The notes beneath the pieces were generated by a model. That model did no database searches. It worked only from the letters and a program-made list of their open reading frames with translations, and was not told the DNA's origin. Source: Acanthochromis polyacanthus (Eukaryota > Chordata > Actinopteri > Pomacentridae). From it: DNA of 64,000 nt. Below are positions 13,325 through 26,279 of the stretch, in pieces. The stretch covers positions 23,849,621 through 23,913,620 of the forward strand of contig NC_067125.1 of NCBI RefSeq assembly GCF_021347895.1. The letters run 5' to 3'. The position numbers were made by a program, and so were the translations under genes. The first letter of the stretch is position 1; each line of letters starts with the position of its first letter.

Positions 13325-14620
13325 AATGCTAACTTCAGTGAATACAGTTAAACATTTCAAAGTGATCTCTCCTTATTTAAATGCTATTGACTATGTAAAG
13401 CCTAAGTGAATATATCACCATGCTAAGTCACATCAGTGTGTACATCTTACCATTACCATTTAAACACTCTGACATCCACAGATAATTATGTTGTAAGTTC
13501 TGTAAGTTCCGTACAAAGCAGACATATCTGTGCAATGATTGCAACAGATGGCTTTCACTGTTTTTGATGAGTTTTAATCAGGTAGTATCAAAGTTGAGCT
13601 GACAAGTATCTCTTAAGAAGCTGCAAAACCCACTAAAATCAGACAGTGACAACGATGACTCAGCGCAGTTAGTCAAACTTGAGGATTCGGTGTTTGCACG
13701 TCTTGAACTGGTTACAGTTCATCATTAGTCCAGCCTCAGCACAAAGTTATATACGTTTCCTGGGAAAAGACAACTTGGGTACGACCAACGTCAGACAAAA
13801 TCCGTTTCCATTGTCCTTGCGGGACTCTAAGCAGCAGAAATATGCAATCTACCCTGTGATTGCGACGTGATTAATGATCATCGAAATGGAGATACCTCTA
13901 ATCTACTTTGTTCTACACAGACCACTGTAAAAATGGTTCCCAAGTCTGAGGTGGTACAGTAATTTGTCCTTTTTGAGACAGAAGTCTCATTTAATCACTC
14001 ATGGGGTTCTTAATCCCCTTGGGGATTAAAATCAACTTTCTTTTCTACCCTTGATCTGCTTGGAGCAGGAGGGGGCTGGAGTTACTGGCTTGGGAAAAAT
14101 CTGCAGACTCAGGTACACTACCAAGCACCAAGCCAAGCTAACGTATGGGAATTGACTGCTCCTTCACTTGCCCTCCAGATCACACCTCCATGCAGACACA
14201 TTTCACTGACAGCATGGAGGGAGAAGCCAGAGAAAAGTCTCTTCTGGGTGTCAAAGGGCGCTAATAAGAGGGAGACAGGGAAACAGAGAGGCATGTTACG
14301 TATGCCAACGTGTCACGAGTCAACTTGACTGGAACTGCACTGTACTGGGCAAGAGGAGAAGGAAAGAACTCAGTGACCTGAGATCATCCTGCTGCAGATT
14401 ATCTACTGTACCACCGTTACAATTCCATTTGATTTTAAGGCTTGATCCCCTACATAGAGCTTGATTAAAGACCCATTAGAATCAAATCAAGTGGTCCCAC
14501 AGAGTTCTATGGGGACATCAAAGTGATGATACGAGGTTATGCCACTTGCCTGGATTCACTGGAATGAACTCAGAACAAAGATCTAATATACTGATTTTAT
14601 GAATCAATTAGCTGAGAAAG
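13325..14620. other. non-coding stretch, nothing recognised
   Basis: No supported gene or repeat family. Confidence 0.25.
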
Positions 14621-14947
14621 GGGCTGCACAGAAGCTCGGCTGTTAGCACCGTCGCATCCCCGGTTCACGTCCTCCTGGTCCTGGGATCTTTCTGCATGGA
14701 GTTTGCATGTTCTCCCTGTGCATGCGTGGGTTTTCTCCGGGTACTCCGGCTTCCTCCCACAGTCCTGAGGTTAATTGGTAACTCTAAAATGTCCGCAGAT
14801 GTGAATGTGAGTGTGATTGTTTGTCTCTATATGTAGTCCTGTGGTAGACTGGTTACCTGTCCAGGTGTCCCTTGCCTTCACCCGAAGTGAGCTGGAATAG
14901 ACTCCAGCCCCCCATGACCCTAATGAGGATTAAGCAGAGCATAGATG
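14621..14947 (+). repeat. SINE-like retroposon with tRNA-like head, copy 2
   Basis: Same family as 36650-37009. The head GGGCTGCACAG...GCTGTTAGCACCGTCGC...CCGGTTCACGTCC is a degraded tRNA-like A/B-box region. The central GGAGTTTGCATGTTCTCCCT and GGTTTTCTCCGGGTACTCCG blocks follow. It ends in a long (TGGA)n tail. Flanking target duplications were not resolved. Confidence 0.72.
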
Positions 14948-15048
14948 ATGGATGGATGGATGGATGGATGGATGGATGGATGGATGGATGGATGAATGAA
15001 TGGATGGATGAATGGATGAATAAATGGATGGATGGATGCATGGATGGA
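14946..15048. repeat. (TGGA)n tail / microsatellite
   Basis: About 100 bp of TGGA units with TGAA variants, directly joined to the 3' end of the SINE-like copy. Probably its expanded tail. Confidence 0.93.
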
Positions 15049-18000
15049 CACTTGTTTGCCTTATTGTCAGGAGTAAGACAAGACTGACACCAACCACACA
15101 GCGCACTACTTACTAGAGTAAACACTGAAACCAGAGCAAAACACTCCTTCCATATTTTAAAGTGTAGAAAACGTGTGTCATTATTAATTTAATTTAAAAA
15201 ATAAACTGTATTTGTTTAATTGGACATGAGAGACATGTTAAAATGGAAATATGTTATTTTATAGGAACTTGTGTCCTGAAATGACTTCTTGATTGGTGCA
15301 ATGACTTATTCAGTGGCTTTACAGTAACAACAAGCTTTCAGGAAGTCACCGTAGGCTCTCTAAGAATGGTGTGGTATGATTTGTTTCAACGGTATCAATC
15401 TTTACAAGAAAGCGAGATGTCCTAGTTCTAGAAATTTCAAAGCATTCCCTTTAGACTACATTCAAACTAAGTGTGCTAAATCTGAATCTGCATGTTTTTT
15501 TCTTCTGTTTTGGGCTCCAGTGCACACTAAGCCACAGTTTTTCACTTCTAAACATTAGCTGAGGAATTTTAAAATGTGTTTTAGTTTGGTTTAGGATTCC
15601 AGACTGATGTTGTTCATTACAGTGGTTGGACTTGTGCACCTTCCTTTTTTGTTTATGTGCATTAGCCCATGATTTAGATGCATCAAAGTTTTTTTATTGC
15701 ACCTTTTGGTGTACAATTACACATTGTAATTGTTATCTTTTCTGTCATTTCTCATACACACTGGCATCCTAACACATATTGAAAATGTAAACAGAAATGT
15801 CTTCTTCTTTGACTTTACTATCAGCAGTGGTATATATTATTATCATTTCTAGATCCTCGGTGCCTTGGTTTGTTTGGTGCTGTGACGCTGGGGGTGGGGG
15901 CTGTTCCGTCAGTTACACACTTGTCATGGCATAGGATTCATTTCTTTGTGACGTGTTTTTTTTAAGGTTTCGATTTGAAATGTTGATGTTTCAACAACAA
16001 AAGTACTGTCTCCAGCCATTTTATGGTCACACTCTTTGCAGTAAATGCATATTGTTAATGATTTATGACATCCTTAAGATTCCCATGGGTTAAGACTTTG
16101 GTTTTGGTGGTGAAAGGCAGGGCCTGATGGATGTGTATGTAGAGGCTCGTGCAGTTTAACCGGACAGATGTTTGTAGTGTAACTGGTAACTCACTTAGTT
16201 ACTGCACTCAACTCAAACAGATGTGGGGCCAAAAGTCAATTGAAAGGAGTGAAATAAGTCATTCAAATGCAACCAACAAAACTATTTAGTTGCATCTGAC
16301 AGATTTTTAGTCTTATGAGCCACCAAAATTATGATTACAAAACTATTATGGAGCCTTGGTCTGTACAAGGAAAACTGAGCTCGTGAAAGTGGCCAGCACT
16401 CATGAACCACCTTCAAATCTTTGTCTCTGCTTGCTCAGCATCTGTCGTATGCTCTAATGCGCTGTTTTTTTTTACTTACCAGAAGAATGAAGATGAAGAA
16501 GAGCTTCAAACATTAGCTTTGGCATTTCAGTGTGGATCGAGGACAAACTAAAAATCGTAGACAGCTGGATGCACGCTGACATTCTCTGACTTTTAGTTAA
16601 TACAGACATAGAGTAGTACGGCTCATACCAGAAAATGATCCACAGCTAACATGCTAATATGGCTGACAGAGTGGGGTGTCTGAGAAGTTTACAGCACAAA
16701 CTATCAATGTAAAATAGTGTTTCATCAAAAGTGAGACAGCTTTAGACAGCTTCTGAAAACTCCAAATTACATGTGAAAAATAATGGTTTCACATAGCCAC
16801 AGGAAAAATGAATAACAGGAGCATTTTTAAACCTTTTGTCAGAATCCTCCTTTAGTCAGGTCTATTTATATGTGAGACATAAGATTTTTTTAGTTTGTTT
16901 CAGCATTTAAAAGAAAGTGACTGACTGGAGGGAGAAAAAAGCTTCCGTTATCTCCACTCACGGAGGAACGACTCAGAGATATCTTATATCAAAGTCATGA
17001 ATCAATTAAAACCCAGGTTTCTAAAAAAAAAAAGCAGGGCTTTCCATCAACTGGCTGTCTGCGTTTGTAAGAGACACAACATTTTCTATATTTGGGATGT
17101 CTCAACATTTGTAGAGGGGTGGTACCACAGAGCTAAAGAAGACTTAGAAATCGTAATATACAAATATGTATTTCAATGTCTGATGTCATCTCCATAAAAG
17201 TGCAGTAGCATCTTTTCTTTCTAGGAAAACTCATGTTTTTGTGAAATCTGCAATCCAGTTACGACTCTAAACCAAGCCTTTATGAGGTTGTTTGACCTTG
17301 TGTGCTGCAGCCTGGCGTGAAACCCTTAATTTTTCCAGGAAGAACCGAGTTGGGCATCCTGCAAGAATGAAAATACCTGGAACTGTCATGACCATTACTT
17401 GTAATGGCAGCTTGACCTTGTCATGAAAAGATATGTGTTCTTCCTTTTCTACTGCTGTAACTCCTGACAGTAGCAGCAACATGCAGTAGTGTGTGTCCTT
17501 GTATTTCGTATTGTTGGCATGTTTTCATTTGTGTTTATGTGTTTACCACTCCAGGGACAATTCAGAATCTCATCAATGAGATATAAGTGAAGATGGAAGT
17601 ATCATTACCCTCTTAGCTGTATTTTGCTGTATTTTTACACTTTCAGTGGTGAAGTATTGGGATCTTGGAGACAGTAGAAATACCATAGTATAAACATGTA
17701 CCATTACAACTGCCAATATTACTTACAAAAAGTACTTCTACAATTGTTAGACATTATTAGTAGTTGCAAGTTGTTAATGTATAGCCAATTTTAGGTACTT
17801 TACACACTACTGGTTAGTTGAAAAGTACTGCTTCTTATATTATAAATTCCTTCATGTGTTGTGCTTATTCAGGAAAGTAACTAGTACAGGGTTTCTGTGT
17901 GGTTTTTGCCTTTTTATTACCACACAAAATTCAATTCAGCACCTTTTTCACAGCAATCAAAGGATGGAAAAAAGATGGAAAACAGAAATTAATCATTTTG

Positions 18001-18437
18001 TTTTAGTTACATTCACTTATTAACTGACATATATAACAGACTTGTCAGTACTTGTCTGCTGTACGAAAATAATTCTTGCAATATTGTTGAATTACTGAAC
18101 AGGCCTTTTGAGTCTGAGAGGTTAGAGAGTCAGTGAGCTCTGGATGAAGAGACTATGAATAGTTCTAGTTTAGAATTCATGCAGCATAATTAATAAACTA
18201 CAAAGAGACACAAAATGACTTAAAACAACTGCACAAATCTGCAAAATGTCCACAGAGACTCAAAACGATTGCAGAGTTCAGTGACCATAAAAAGGCTTTA
18301 AACAACCACAAAGACGTTCAAAATGACGTTAGCCTGAGGGTCTGAAACAGAGGCCACCTTTTACATGGCTACGCCCACGGTCCCATCATCTGATAATAGC
18401 AATGGAAGGATTAACCAATTAACATAGACATTATCAT
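15049..18437. other. non-coding stretch, nothing recognised
   Basis: About 3.4 kb of AT-rich unique-looking sequence. Short open frames lack splice context. No RNA gene or repeat recognised. Confidence 0.25.
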
Positions 18438-18687
18438 ATGAAGAGTTCATTTGCAAAAACAGGTAACTCTGTTTTCAGAAAACTCATTTTTTTTATTGTT
18501 TACCTGAGATAATAATAATAATAACACTAATAATTTATTTTTCTCTATTTTGTCATGTATTTTTCTACTGAGTCAAATCCATTCAACTTCAGTTTGATTG
18601 ATATTATCCTAAGTAAACAATAAAAAAAAAGGTTTCTAAAAAATTTATCAAAACGGAGTTATCTGTTTTTGCAGATGAACTCTTCAT
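18438..18687. repeat. palindromic MITE, copy 2
   Basis: Begins ATGAAGAGTTCATTTGCAAA and ends with the reverse complement next to a (TA)n run. The core runs in the same orientation as copy 1 (TTTTGTCATGTATTTTTCTA). Confidence 0.78.
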
Positions 18688-18710
18688 ATATATATATATA
18701 TATATATATT
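18684..18710. repeat. (TA)n microsatellite
   Basis: About 12 AT units directly at the MITE end, possibly grown from its TA target site. Confidence 0.9.
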
Positions 18711-20564
18711 AATTTCTTACAAAGATCTACACTTGTCTATTATAAGTCAATACAATTCTTAGCAGCTCTCTGTAGCCAGGACTACTGTAAAGCCTGACAG
18801 CACATTAGAGCTAATACTTTGAGCCTTTAATCAAGGAAACCAGGCTCACAAGAGTTTATATGACTTTTTTAGATCTGCTGTAACTAAAGCTGTCAAATAA
18901 ATTCCAGGTGTACCTCAAATGTGTACTTCAGTGCAGTACTTGAGTGTAACTGCATAGTTACAACCCTGTATTAATACTTTTATACAGTCATGGATGTCCA
19001 CATTATTGTACATGGACAAGAAGTCAGAGGTAATGATGACTCACAGACTGCTAACGCCTTGTCTCAATTTTATCTGCTAGATGCTTACATCAAGTTTACA
19101 CAACCACATCAGAAAAGATAAGGATATTTCCTAAACTCTTTAGTAAGGTCTGATTGTTCTGTCAGTGAACAGCGGGCTCATAGTAAGACTGGCTGTTCTT
19201 ACATAACATGAGAAGACTGAGCATAAAGATATTAAGATCAGGTCCAGGGAAGTAGGCTAACACTGCTGGTCTCCCATGACTTTGTAAGAATGAAAGCTAA
19301 TTCACTGGAGAGGCTTTGATAGAAAAAAAAAGCCCTGAAAAGCTCTCGTACATTCCGAGTCAGAGCTCCAGCATAAGCTACGACAGCACTTCTACACACA
19401 AGGAGTTAAAACCAACTGAGAGGGGGAAGGCTCGTCTTTTCAAGAAACTAAAAAGAGAAAATAACTGTAGCAGTATCCAGGCCCAATTAATATGCTATTA
19501 TGTAAAAACCTGTTTGAGTTAGTTTTGTTACAGGAGCAGTTATGGAACAAGGATGCTACAAATTTAATGCTTCAGTTTCATTTAATTCTAACTCACTTTC
19601 AACTGAATTCCACCTTTTCAACATCCCTACTGTAGTTAGGCCGTTCTAGTGTTCCAGATGTACATTTTCTTCACAAACTTTCTCCATGTCTAGATAGCAT
19701 CCTGCATATCTATGCTGATAAACATCATTTCAGAAGTGCTAATCAGTTAATTATTGCAATTATTACAGTTAAGAAATAAAGACATAATACAACAAAATAG
19801 GTTTGGGATTTTCAGTTGCTTTCTTTCACTCTTAACAGCTCATTTCATGCTAATTATCTGAGGCTGAATTCAATGTAGCATCAAACAGTGAATCCACTGA
19901 TGAGTCCCTCTGTACACACACTTATCTTTAGCATCACTGGAGCTGCCCATGAGATTAAAAAAATATTAAAGACACCGTGTAGATTCCAGGTCAGGCAGTT
20001 TCTTTTAGCCAAAACTGCTCAAATTAAATGATTTTTGACAGGGTTTCCAGCAAACAGCAACCGTCTGGGAACGTTCCCTCAACATTACTGTGTTCACAAC
20101 AGACTGAAACTTTCTGGGAAATATCTACAGAACCCTTTAAGAACCGCTCCCTGGAGGTTTCATACAGTTTATATGAGGAAAAAGTTCACTGAAATGTCAC
20201 AGTAATATTAGTAATTAATTAAAATGAATGTGACACAGCCTCGCTATGATGAAGCGACATTAAAACGTTATTTTAAGCTAGCTATATTCTGAATGCAGAG
20301 CTAATGCTAAATACCACACATTACACAACACTTCAGCACATTTTAAGTGTATTCCAGTGCAGTTTTACTAATGCTAATACTTTAATTTAACAAGTAAAAT
20401 GTACTGTACGTTCTAAGTATCTACTTGTTTGGCTTGACAGAAGTGTGTGAACCCACTGAAGAACATCCATAGCAGATAGAGTTGTGAGTGGACAGGGACC
20501 ACCACAGGGACAGAGGACACATTCAGGATGAAAAGAAGACCTGTGAGGAAAACTAAGAGCTTAC
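18711..20564. other. non-coding stretch, nothing recognised
   Basis: No supported gene or repeat. It would be intron if the exon at 20565-20772 belongs to a gene running left. Confidence 0.25.
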
Positions 20565-20772
20565 ATTGACTGCTGTCGACTGAAGTATCGCTGTCCTCCT
20601 CGCTGTGTGTCAGGATGTGGTTATCTTCCCCGGCTGCTGCATTCACTATCAGACGCTGTCTGCTCCGGTCTGCCGCATCTACAGCATCGCTGGGCGGAGG
20701 AGCGGAGCCGGAGGGTGGAGCGACCGGAGGGAGGAGACCGGAGGATGGAGCCGAGGGATGGAGGAGGGACAC
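20565..20772 (-). CDS. putative first coding exon of an unidentified gene in a GC-rich island
   Basis: A minus-strand ATG at 20772 opens a frame of 69 codons plus one base, ending at a good donor (AAT|GTAAGC, GT at 20564-20563). The predicted N-terminus is rich in Pro, Ser and Ala (MSLLHPSAPSSGLLPPVAPP), followed by DRSRQRLIVNAAAGEDNHIL and an acidic serine cluster (SEEDSDTSVDSSQ), all low-complexity or disordered in appearance. The segment 20620-20780 is strikingly GC- and CpG-rich compared with its AT-rich surroundings, as at a CpG-island promoter. I do not recognise the protein. Joined directly to the exon at 1234-1344 the junction codon would be a stop, and joined to the abcg4 exon the frame would not match. 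It therefore belongs to another gene or is an untranslated leader. Confidence 0.45.
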
Positions 20773-21004
20773 GCATCTGAAGGCCCTGCAGTCAGGGCTG
20801 GGTCACATTGGGGGAGAAGGACTCCTCTGCTTCATTGAAATGTGGATTTCTGCCATTATAATCTTCATAGTGGATGACAGGTGTAGGCTTATGTTTATGT
20901 AACCCACATTTCTCCAGTCTAATTGCAACCTGTTGGGCTTTTTTCCCACCAACTCCTACAACAAAGTGTAGCTCCAGCAGCGTTAACTAACTCAAAGTCA
21001 GCTA

Positions 21005-21367
21005 CACTACTGTTCAAAAGTTTGGGGTCATCCAGACAATTTCATGTTTTCCATGAAAACTCACACTTTTATTCATGTGCTAACATAACTGCACAAGGGT
21101 TTTCTAATCATCAATGAGCCTTTCAACACCATTAGCTGACACAATGTAGCATTAGAACACAGGAGTGATGGTTGCTGGAAATTTTCCTCTGTACCCCTAT
21201 GGCGATATTCTGTTAAAGATCAACTGTTTCCAGCTACAATAGTCATTTACCACATTAACAATGTCTAGACTGGATTTATCATTCATGCTGTCTCCATTGA
21301 AATAATAAAAAAATTCTTTCAAAAATAAGGATATTTCTAAATGAGCCCAAACTTTTGAACAGTAGTG
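21005..21367. repeat. Tc1/mariner-type MITE, copy 1
   Basis: Terminal inverted repeats (CACTACTGTTCAAAAGTTTG and its near reverse complement) are flanked by TA on both sides (21003-21004, 21368-21369). 363 bp, non-coding. A related copy lies at 23840-24206, and a fragment of the same end at about 21490-21545. Confidence 0.85.
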
Positions 21368-21550
21368 TACAATCTGCTAGTAGACACGATTGATTCCTCA
21401 GGTCTGAATCCATGTTTTTGAGGCTGTCATCACTACAGTGCAGTTTCAAGGTTAAACCGTTCAACTGTGATGTTGATTGCCTATTTTACTCTTTGTTTTC
21501 TTTAAAAAATAAGGACATTTTCAAGTGACCTCAAACTTTAAAACGATAAT

Positions 21551-22610
21551 GTAAGTAAACAAAGCTGCAAAGATCCAGAGACTCCATTGATCAACTGATA
21601 ATTATTAAACCCTTGTCAACTGATAATTAATTAATTGAGTTGAGTAACAAGCCAAAATCTCAATTTCCAAATTCTTAAATGTGAATATGTCTTTGTTTCT
21701 TTCATTCTTTATGATGGCAAACTGAACATCTTTGGGATGTGGACAGAACAGGACAGTTTTCAAAATTTTCTGACATTTTAGCGACCAAAAACTAATCAGT
21801 TCATCCAGAAAGCAACTGACAATGGAAATAATTGTTAGCCAAAGCCTTGCAGGATTCTTATGTTAACAAAACTAGTGCAGTGCTTCAGCATAAAAACTAA
21901 TAAACATGCTGATTACTACTGAGTTTTAGAATTGTTGCTGAATTCTATGTAACTGCATTAATTTAGACAAAATTTTTACTTTAAATTGTGGCAAATTTGT
22001 TGTTATCTTACGAGAAATTCACTGAAATCATTAGAAACTGGAAGTGTTTCATGTTTTAATTTATTAAAGTAACAATTAAAAACAGGACAAAAGTCATTTG
22101 TTGTTACTTGCTATTCTCAGGCCTTGCATCTGCATTTCACTCCAACTATAAGCTGACTCCAGTCACTGAGAAAGATTGCAATATATGCAGCTGAAAGCTT
22201 TGTGGAAATGGATTTTTTGTCAGGACATAAAACTGAATAACCTGTTTCCTATCTGGTTTTCTAGATACTAAACTGGTTTGAAACTATCAAACAATCAAAA
22301 GAAGTTGTAGTTTGTGTAAAAATTTATCAAAATTATCTTCACATAATGCAAAATATTAAAAAAAAAAACAACTCTGCATCTCTACATAACAACACATGTA
22401 GACATGTAGTAGGCATCACCCTTCCTTCATGTTTCATTGTGTGTTCCGTGTTCAGGCTTCTCTGACACATCCTGTTGAAGTTGGATACAGCTGAATTCCT
22501 CAGAGTCTTTGTGACAAATATGACAACACAAGCCACGACTTGTCAACAGCGACCACATATCTCACAGATCCATCCAACTCCAAACGCGAGGCTAACATGT
22601 TCTGACATAG

Positions 22611-22614
<4 letters not shown>
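21551..22614. other. non-coding stretch, nothing recognised
   Basis: No supported gene or repeat. Confidence 0.25.

Positions 22615-22695
<81 letters not shown>
22615..22695. repeat. (AC)n microsatellite
   Basis: About 40 uninterrupted AC units. Confidence 0.98.
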
Positions 22696-22697
<2 letters not shown>

Positions 22698-23074
22698 ATG
22701 CCATACAATGCACAGATGCACAGTATTCTTCCAGTGCCCCCACTCCTCTTGTCTCTCATCTATCTCCGTCCCTCTAACTTGCCAGAGGGAAGGAATTCTC
22801 CTGTGAACACACCTGGTGTCAAACAAGGACGATGAGGCACTTCAGGCTGCTTGCTTCACACCCTGCAGTGACGTTGATACTGAATAGATATATAAACAGC
22901 ACTTTTAAAAAGGTTTGTTTGCAAATGGACATTTACAATGGCTCTGTGTGATGAGTGAAAAATTGTACTCATTGCGCCTGTTTCCAGTGAGAATTTACAC
23001 TGACATACCTGGGAAAGGTGAGGTTTGTTTAAAGCCCTGCTGTACACAGGACACACCCGCTGACCAGAAGTCCC

Positions 23075-23445
23075 ATTCCATTCTCCATTCTCTATACACC
23101 GCTTTATCCTCACTAGGGTCGCGGGGGTGCTGGAGCCTATCCCAGCTGACTCGGGCGAAGGCAGGGGACACCCTGGACAGGTCACCAGTCTGTCGCAGGG
23201 CTACATATACAGACACACAATCACACTCACATTCACACCTACGGGCAATTTAGAGTGCTCAATTAACCTCAGCATATTTTTGGACTGTGGGAGGAAGCCG
23301 GAGTGCCCGGAGAAAACCCACGCATGCACAGGGAGAACATGCAAACTCCATGCAGAAAGATCCCAGGCCCAGGGCGGGATTTGAACCAGGAATCTTCTTG
23401 CTGCAAGGCGAAACCACTGTTAACCACTACTCCACTGTGCAGCCC
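23075..23445 (-). repeat. SINE-like retroposon, copy 3, with 14-bp target duplication
   Basis: A full-length minus-strand copy flanked by a perfect direct repeat TGACCAGAAGTCCC (23061-23074 and 23446-23459). The tRNA-like head lies at the right end. The target duplication shows retroposition. Confidence 0.88.
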
Positions 23446-23839
23446 TGACCAGAAGTCCCTCTTCTGGAAAATAGAGGATGTCGAAAAAAAAGTTGAATTA
23501 AATTTAATTGCTAATTTGAAGAGATAAAATATGAGCAACTATTGTCCTTTCATTGACTAATAATAGTGAAAAGCCTTTAGGAGGATATTTCAAAAAGTTA
23601 TCAGTCTCATTCGGAAAGAAGAGACATAACTCCCATTTTGGGGGGTCACTGTACACTATAAAGCTTTATATTACTGTCTACAAAATTCAGTGTTCATGAC
23701 AACTTACAGTATATATTTACTTATATTTCAATTCACAGCATGGCATTAAGGATGTCATACTTTTCTTTTTAAATACACATATGTATATGCTGTGAGGTAT
23801 AAAAGAGACAGAAGAGAATACTATGCAAAAAAAGAGTGA

Positions 23840-24206
23840 CACTACTGCTCAAAAGTTTAATGTCATCCAGACAATTCCATGTTTTCCACGAAAACTCACA
23901 CTTTTATCCATGTGCTAACATAACTGCACAAGGGTTTTCTAATCATCAATGAGCCTTTCAACACCATTAGCTAACACAATGTAGCATTAGAACACAGGAG
24001 TGATGGTTGCTGGAAATGTTCCTCTGTACCCCTATGGAGATATTCCATTAAAAATCAGCCATTTCCAGCTACAATAGTCATTTACCACATTAACAATGCC
24101 TACACTAGAGTTGTGATTAATTTAATGTTACCTTCATTGGAAGAAACTGCCTTTCTTTCAAAAACAAGGACATTTCTAAGTGACCCCAAACTTTTGAATG
24201 GTAGTG
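23840..24206. repeat. Tc1/mariner-type MITE, copy 2
   Basis: Close relative of 21005-21367, with ends CACTACTGCTCAAAAGTTT and CAAACTTTTGAATGGTAGTG. The right flank has TA (24207-24208); the left has GA, so the target site has mutated. Confidence 0.83.
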
Positions 24207-25039
24207 TATATTATAAATGAGTGATATATATGACACACACATTTTTCAACTCTGCTCTCTCTATGATTTGTATATTACAGCTGTGCCGCACTTGGCTTAT
24301 GCCATAGGTGTGGAAATTACTGTCATAATGGATTTAGTGAGGACACGCTTATGATTCTTCACTCATAGCTCTCCTGGCAAGCCTTCTCTCTCCTCTGGAT
24401 ACATTGTAAGAATTGAGATATCCTTCTGATGGTGCACCAAGATTGATTTCCTATTCACTGGCAGGAAGGAACTGGAGATGAGGAAACTGAAAACAGTGAA
24501 ATGAGAAGTCTTTATTGAGTCATTCTGCAGTGATCCACTCTGACTTCTTCAGGCCAGTCAGTGCTTTGTGCCAATCCACTTCACCTGGCAATGTACAATT
24601 GGAAGCATTTCCTGGGTCCTTTGGCTTATAAATCTAGAAAACATCCAAATTTATCCTTTAGAAGCATCCAGCTTAAGTTTCTGAAGCAAAATTCCACTGC
24701 AGGTATGCCATAAGCAATGTTTTTCATCAACTAGAAATTACTGGCACCAGATGGGTGCAACCAAAACAATGTACATGGACTAGGCTATTGCAAGGCCTGT
24801 ACAAGAAAAAACTAGGTGGCATCTGACAAAAATTTCTGGTGCTTCCGGAAAATAAAAAGAAAAAAAGTTTTAAGATGAAGAACTGCACTAAGCTGGTTTT
24901 AATCATATTTTTCAGACAGATTCCAGTTTGTTCATGTTGATGGTAAATGTTTATCTATGAAGAGAGATGAAGTTAGTTAGTCAAACTAAAAGCATGTCAT
25001 GAAGCTTGGATGACGTGTAATTTTCATCTTCAAAATTCA
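24207..25039. other. non-coding stretch, nothing recognised
   Basis: No supported gene. Possibly part of an old element, but no diagnostic motif seen. Confidence 0.25.
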
Positions 25040-26150
25040 CACAGTCTGCCAACGGTATTAGGCCCGAAACACCTCAGAAACACACTGTTTAACCAGATAG
25101 TTACTCTGGATGACATCGCCCTGGCCTCCAGTTCCACTGTAAAGAACATTAGAGGTATTTTTGATCAGGATATATCCTTCAATGTACATATGAATAAAGT
25201 CTGTAGTACTGCGTTCTTTCTTCTGGCCAGTATCATCAAAATTAGGAGCATCATTTCTCAGAGTGATGCTGAGAAACTAGTCCATGCATTTGTAATTTGT
25301 AGACTGGACTGTTGCAATTCTTTATTATTAGGATGTCCTGATAATTCTCTTAAAAACCTCCAGTTGATTCAAAATGCTGTAGCCAGAGTTCTGACAGGAA
25401 CCAGTAAAACAGATCACATTTGTCCCATATTAGCATCTCTTCATTTGCTCCCATTAAAATCCAGGATAGAATCTAAAAACTTGCTTGTCATATGTTCTCA
25501 TTTATCAAACTCCATCTTATCTTATCATCTTGTACCTTGAACTTTATTGTACCATATCATCCTAACAGAGCCCTTCGCTCGTAGACTTCTGGTTTGTACT
25601 TCCCAAAGTTTCCAGGAGCAGAATGTGAGGGAAAACCTTCAGTTATCAGCTTCTCAAACAGGGAATCAACTCCCAGTTTGAGTTCTGGAGGCATACACCT
25701 GCTCTACTTTTAAGATTAGGAATAAAACCTTTCCTTTTTGACAAAGCTTATAGTTAGGGAGGCTTAGGATCACTTGATCTATCCCTTAGTTATGTTATCT
25801 TAGGTTTAGACTGGTAAGGGACTTCCCATCATACACTGGACTCCTCTCCCCTGCTCTCCACTTGTCCCTCATCCATACAGGGAAAGATTACAATAATATC
25901 ATTGAGTATCACTCACTTTGGGCTTCTTTCTCCATAGTTTGTGTTTTGTTCTCTCTGCAGGTGTCTGGTTCTGGAGCTACTTGTCTCTGATCTGCAGTCA
26001 CTTGTCTCACCAATTTCCAAAGTGTTAGTTTCTTATGTTTGTCTGCTTTCCATCCTAATATCCTCTCCCAAAACCAACCCGGACTCCTATTTGATGGCAT
26101 GTATTGCGAACTGGCACTATTGCGAACTGGCGCTATATAAACAAAATGAC
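25040..26150 (+). mobile_element. L2-type LINE, ORF2 C-terminal end and 3' tail
   Basis: The open frame 25010-25540 encodes the region after the reverse transcriptase core typical of fish L2/Maui elements: NIRGIFDQDISFNVHMNKVC, then ASIIKIRSIISQSDAEKLVH, AFVICRLDCCNSLLLGCPDN, LKNLQLIQNAVARVLTGTSK and LASLHLLPLKSRIESKNLLV. Beyond 25540 the frame is broken but continues with ARRLLVCTSQSF-like and LEAYTCSTFKIRNKTFPF-like residues. It ends with a GGCGCTATATAAACAAAATG tail. 5'-truncated and dead. Confidence 0.85.
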
Positions 26151-26279
26151 TTGCAGAGTGCCCTGACCAGCATGTCAGCCAAAGGGCAAGGTATGACTCT
26201 TAATCGGAGCCTGGGTCTCATTGGTCATAGAAGTGGTCCTCCTTTAATGCAGGGCTAACTCACTTTAGCACATCACTCC

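Noticed and set aside
22475..22826. Open frames of Thr-His or Val-Cys repeats
   Set aside because: They are translations of the (AC)n microsatellite.
22856..23538. Several open frames of 70-110 codons
   Set aside because: They are frames through a SINE-like copy; the same peptides recur at 28.5 kb and 36.9 kb.
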